From Alnus glutinosa (Eukaryota; Streptophyta; Magnoliopsida; Fagales; Betulaceae), in assembly GCF_958979055.1 (NCBI RefSeq), contig NC_084889.1, positions 2,852,001 to 2,916,000 of the forward strand: DNA of 64,000 nt. Reading direction: 5' to 3'. Below are positions 60,961-64,000 of the stretch, in pieces (the stretch's first letter is position 1; each line of letters opens with the position of its first letter). Position numbers and translations under genes: made by a program. The notes under the pieces are model-generated. The model saw only the letters and a program-made list of their open reading frames with translations, was not told the DNA's origin and ran no database searches.

Positions 60961-63302
60961 TATTAAGGATAATGCAAGAAGTATATAAGGTTGTGCATGT
61001 ATATTTTATATAACTGTCATCATTTGATTGCTTAGTGTACTTTTAAATAATGCAGTATTTCACTGTGGTCAAGAACTGTTGACTCACTTGACCACATCAT
61101 GAGATTGTGGTGATAACTGCAATCTCATGCGAGTTTTTGCAGGGTGGATCAAAGGTCAAGGCTACTGGAATAATTATTTTAATATGTAATATTTGTAATG
61201 TTGGAGAAGACAGTAATTATGTATTTATTAAGTGCCACTTGTGAAACATATGTTATTATTTTTGATGTAATTATTATATCAGAACAAAATGTTATTATTT
61301 TTATATATTGAGGTTATTTAGTCAGCTCTGATGTGTCATTGTTAAAGAAAAATTATATTTCGCTGCTAATTTATAGCTCCGATGAGTTAGTAATGTCACG
61401 TGGAAATCGAAAAATTTTCACTTATACTTTTTGTAAAAGCGGGATGTTACAGCTATGGATGCTGAAATTATAGCCATTGAAAAAAATGATACTTGGGAGC
61501 TTGTAATCTTCCAAAACGGCAAAAAACAATTGGCGTAAAGTGGGTTTACAAGATAAAGCTGAAGGACAATGGTAAAGTTGACAAGCACAAGGCACACTTG
61601 GTGGCTAAGGGCTACAAGCAAGAGTTTGGTGTTGATTATAAAGAAGTCTTTGCTCCAGTTGCAAGACATGACACAATCAGATTGGTGATTGCATTGGCAG
61701 CTCAAAACTCATGGCTTATCTTCTAGGCGGATGTAAAATCAGCATTCCTCCATGGAGATTTGAAAGAAGGGGTATTTATCGATCAACCTCATGGTTATGT
61801 GAAACTTGGCAATGATCATAAAGTGTATAAGTTAAAGAAGGCTCTATATGGATTAAAACAAGCTCTACGGGCTTGGTATAATCATATAGAAACTTATTTT
61901 CTAAAGGGAGGATTTAAAAAATGTCCTTATGAACATACAGTTTTCATAAAGATTGAAGATGGAGGGAAAATGCTCATTGTTTGCTTATATGTAGATGATT
62001 TAATCTACACCGGAAATAATACAGCTATGTTTGAAAGTTTTAAGAAATCCAAGATGGCTGAATTTGAGATGACAGATCTTGGTATGATACATTACTTTCT
62101 TGGCATTGAAGTGTGCATGCCTCTACTGGAATTTTCATTTATCAAAAGAAGTATGTGCGAGAAATCTTGGAAAGGTTTCAGATGAAGGATTGTAATCTTG
62201 TAAATACACCATTTGAGTTTGGTTCAAAGCTAAACAAAGATAATGGAGGAAAGAAGGTTGACGACACTCTTTACAAACAGATAGTGGGGAGTTTAATGTA
62301 TTTGACAGCAATAAGACCTGATATAATGCATGCTGTCAGTGTGATTAGTAGCTAGGTACATGGAGTGTCCTACAGAGATTCATCTCTTGGCAGCAAAAAG
62401 AATTTTTCGGTACTTGCAAGGTACTAAGAAGTGTGGGTTGTTCTATAAGAAGGGAGAAAAGTCAGATCTGTTTGGCTTTATGGATAGTGATTATGCAGGA
62501 GATTTAGATGATCAAAAAAGCACATCTGGGTATGTTTTCATAATGGGTACAAGAGCTTTTTCATAGTCATTAAAGAAGCAACCTATTGTCACATTATCAA
62601 CCATTACAGCTGAATTTGTTGCTGCAACAGCTTGTGCTTGTCAAGCTATTTGGCTAAAGAAAATTCTTAACGAGCTGCATTTCAAGGAGAATGGGCCTAC
62701 TTAGATTTATTGTGACAGCAGTTCAACAATAAAGCTTTCAAAAAATCCTGTTCTACATGGTCGAAGCAAACATATAGATGTAAAGTATCATTTCTTGGTT
62801 GATCTCACGAATGATGGAGTCATTAATCTTATTTACTGCAGAAGTGAAGACCAGATTGCTGACATTCTAACCAAGCCTCTCAAATTTCTTGCATTTCAGA
62901 AGCTCGGGAAGCTACTTGGTATTTGCACTTCAAAGGATTACATTTGAGGGATGGCTATTCAAAGTTTCACTCTTATTAATCTGAATGTTATATTTGGAAC
63001 CTCAGTTTAAGGGAGGGATTGATGAGATTAGACGTGGGGTTGTCCTAGTCTTTGGGTTATCCTAGTTTTTAGGATTGACAGAGTTTGTTTCTTGTTTACC
63101 TAGTTTATAGGAGTTTGGTTATCTAGTCAATAGAAGTTGGTTATTTGAATGTTGGTAGTGCCTATTTTCATGTTTTATCAGTTATGTAATTGCCTATATA
63201 TAGGCTGTTTGTTGATCAATAAAGATATGTAGAAAACATCCATCATCTGCTTTCACTAGATTTATTGTACAAGCTTCCATCTTTTGTTTTTCCAACATTT
63301 CA

Positions 63303-64000
63303 TTGATCAAAGATCACGAGCATAAAGCTTTGATATCACAAAGCATAAACCTCTTACATTAATTGTGAATGATATGAGAAAACAATTTTATGACTAATGC
63401 TATATGGATGACCATATCCTTTTTGAATCCTTTCAAAATTGATGTGGTTTTTGTAGTAGTAAGAAGTAATTGATGTAATTGATATAAAGTAAAAATAATT
63501 TGTATGAAAAAGTGAAAAAAAATTTTGTATTGTAGTGAATTTTTTTATTTGAATAGTAATAAAAAATTATTGATGTGATATAAAAAGTGAAAAATGTTAG
63601 AATGTTTTGAAGTTGATTGTTTTTAGAAAAAATAAAAATAAAAATAAAGAAAAAGAATAAGCTGTTTGTTGCCAAACACCCTACTAATTTTTTATGGCAC
63701 CTTCGATCCCTGTCATTGGGAATTTGGAGACCCATAAAGAAGAAGTCCAGACTAATTAATCACGTAGAATAATCGGTGACAGTCACAATCTAAGTTGACT
63801 AGTAGGAATCATGCATGCATTTTCAAGTCAAGTCTCGTGCATTCCAAAATCAAACGGCAGGTAATTGAAGTAGCCTCACGCACCCGGCCTCTTTCAAGTC
63901 AATGAAGTCATGCCTCGCTCGTGTGACGGCTCCAGATTTTTTCAATGAATCGAGTCGTTTATTTGTTCTATTTTTAATAATTTTAAGTTTTAATTTATAG
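63303..64000. other. Intergenic right edge
   Basis: The end of the copia target site followed by about 120 bp of unique DNA, then a dispersed AT-rich repeat and unique sequence to the window end. No gene seen. Confidence 0.5.
63430..63690. repeat. Dispersed AT-rich repeat, copy 3 of 3
   Basis: AAGTAATTGATGTAATTGATATAAAG, GTGAAAAAAAATTTT and GATGTGATATAAAAAGTG phrases match the copies at 1208 and 18570. It ends TTGCCAAACACCC, the inverse of the starts of the other copies. Confidence 0.45.

Larger units (their letters stand above)
57619..61451 (+). mobile_element. 3.8-kb LTR-like element nested in the copia element
   Basis: It starts TGTAACACCCCGTA and ends GGGATGTTACA, with the target duplication GCTAT at 57614-57618 and 61452-61456, interrupting the copia pol region. 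The ends are typical of long plant Ty3/gypsy LTRs. I see no internal pair of terminal repeats, primer site or coding domain, so a solo LTR or a non-autonomous relative is likely. It carries TATA-rich promoter-like DNA, CT-rich stretches (about 58490-58960), tandem repeats at 60636-60960 and a nested MITE at 58096-58277. Confidence 0.8.
54740..63297 (+). mobile_element. Ty1/copia LTR retrotransposon fossil, right copy
   Basis: LTRs of 278 bp at 54740-55017 and 63020-63297 are very similar but not identical. The 5-bp target duplication TTTCA is at 54735-54739 and 63298-63302. A tRNA-Met-type primer-binding site TGGTATCAGAGCC starts at 55019, and a purine tract GGGAGGGA lies just before the 3' LTR. 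Parts in copia order: gag-like (about 55180-55900), CCHC knuckle (about 55890-55930), protease (about 56045), integrase (about 56430-57100), reverse transcriptase (about 61450-62350), RNase H (about 62360-62940). It is broken, with several breaks, and is interrupted by a 3.8-kb LTR-like element. Moderate age is inferred from the LTR differences, and it predates the segmental duplication. Confidence 0.93.

Overview
The window is nuclear DNA from a flowering plant, almost certainly a eudicot. It is AT-rich, its genes are split by short GT-AG introns, and it carries a complete plant-specific mitochondrial SDH5 gene plus plant-type carboxylesterase and patatin-like genes. These are embedded in LINE, copia, TRIM, hAT-like and Mutator-like debris. 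The species cannot be fixed from sequence alone; repeat style suggests a woody eudicot, which is only an impression. I saw no tRNA, rRNA or CRISPR.

Layout. 1-6.6 kb: a two-exon plant gene of unknown function (1730-2464, +) and the four-exon SDH5 gene (3464-6562, -), whose first intron holds a 5'-truncated LINE with a 12-bp target duplication. 6.6-12 kb: gene-poor, with a decayed LINE and AT-rich repeats. 12-15.9 kb: a tandem pair of HSL-type carboxylesterase genes, the first a pseudogene broken by stops and two miniature transposons, the second intact (14884-15849). 15.9-20.3 kb: gene-poor, ending in a small TRIM element with identical terminal repeats.

20.3-54 kb: a patatin-like acyl hydrolase cluster. 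It has one promoter-plus-exon-1 relic (A) and five seven-exon genes that all splice in silico to intact proteins with the Ser-Asp dyad: B (400 aa), C (420), D (409), E (420), F (409). C-D and E-F are the two halves of a tandem segmental duplication, 25930-42494 and 42495-57059. The junction lies inside a Ty1/copia element and carries a 5-bp microhomology (ACTTG). Insertions present in only one half date later events: an hAT-like element in intron 4 of C, a 628-bp Mutator-like foldback upstream of D, an unidentified 1.1-kb insert in the left copia copy, and a LINE downstream of E.

54.7-63.3 kb: the right copia element keeps both LTRs and a 5-bp target duplication. It is interrupted by a 3.8-kb LTR-like element, which itself contains a 182-bp MITE: three layers of nesting. 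The last 700 bp hold only a dispersed AT-rich repeat.

Functionally, SDH5 serves respiratory complex II. The carboxylesterase and patatin-like proteins are soluble ester and lipid hydrolases, families linked in plants to specialised metabolism and defence. I found no clearly new biological system. The most informative feature is the recent expansion of the patatin-like cluster, with single-copy insertions that order its history.
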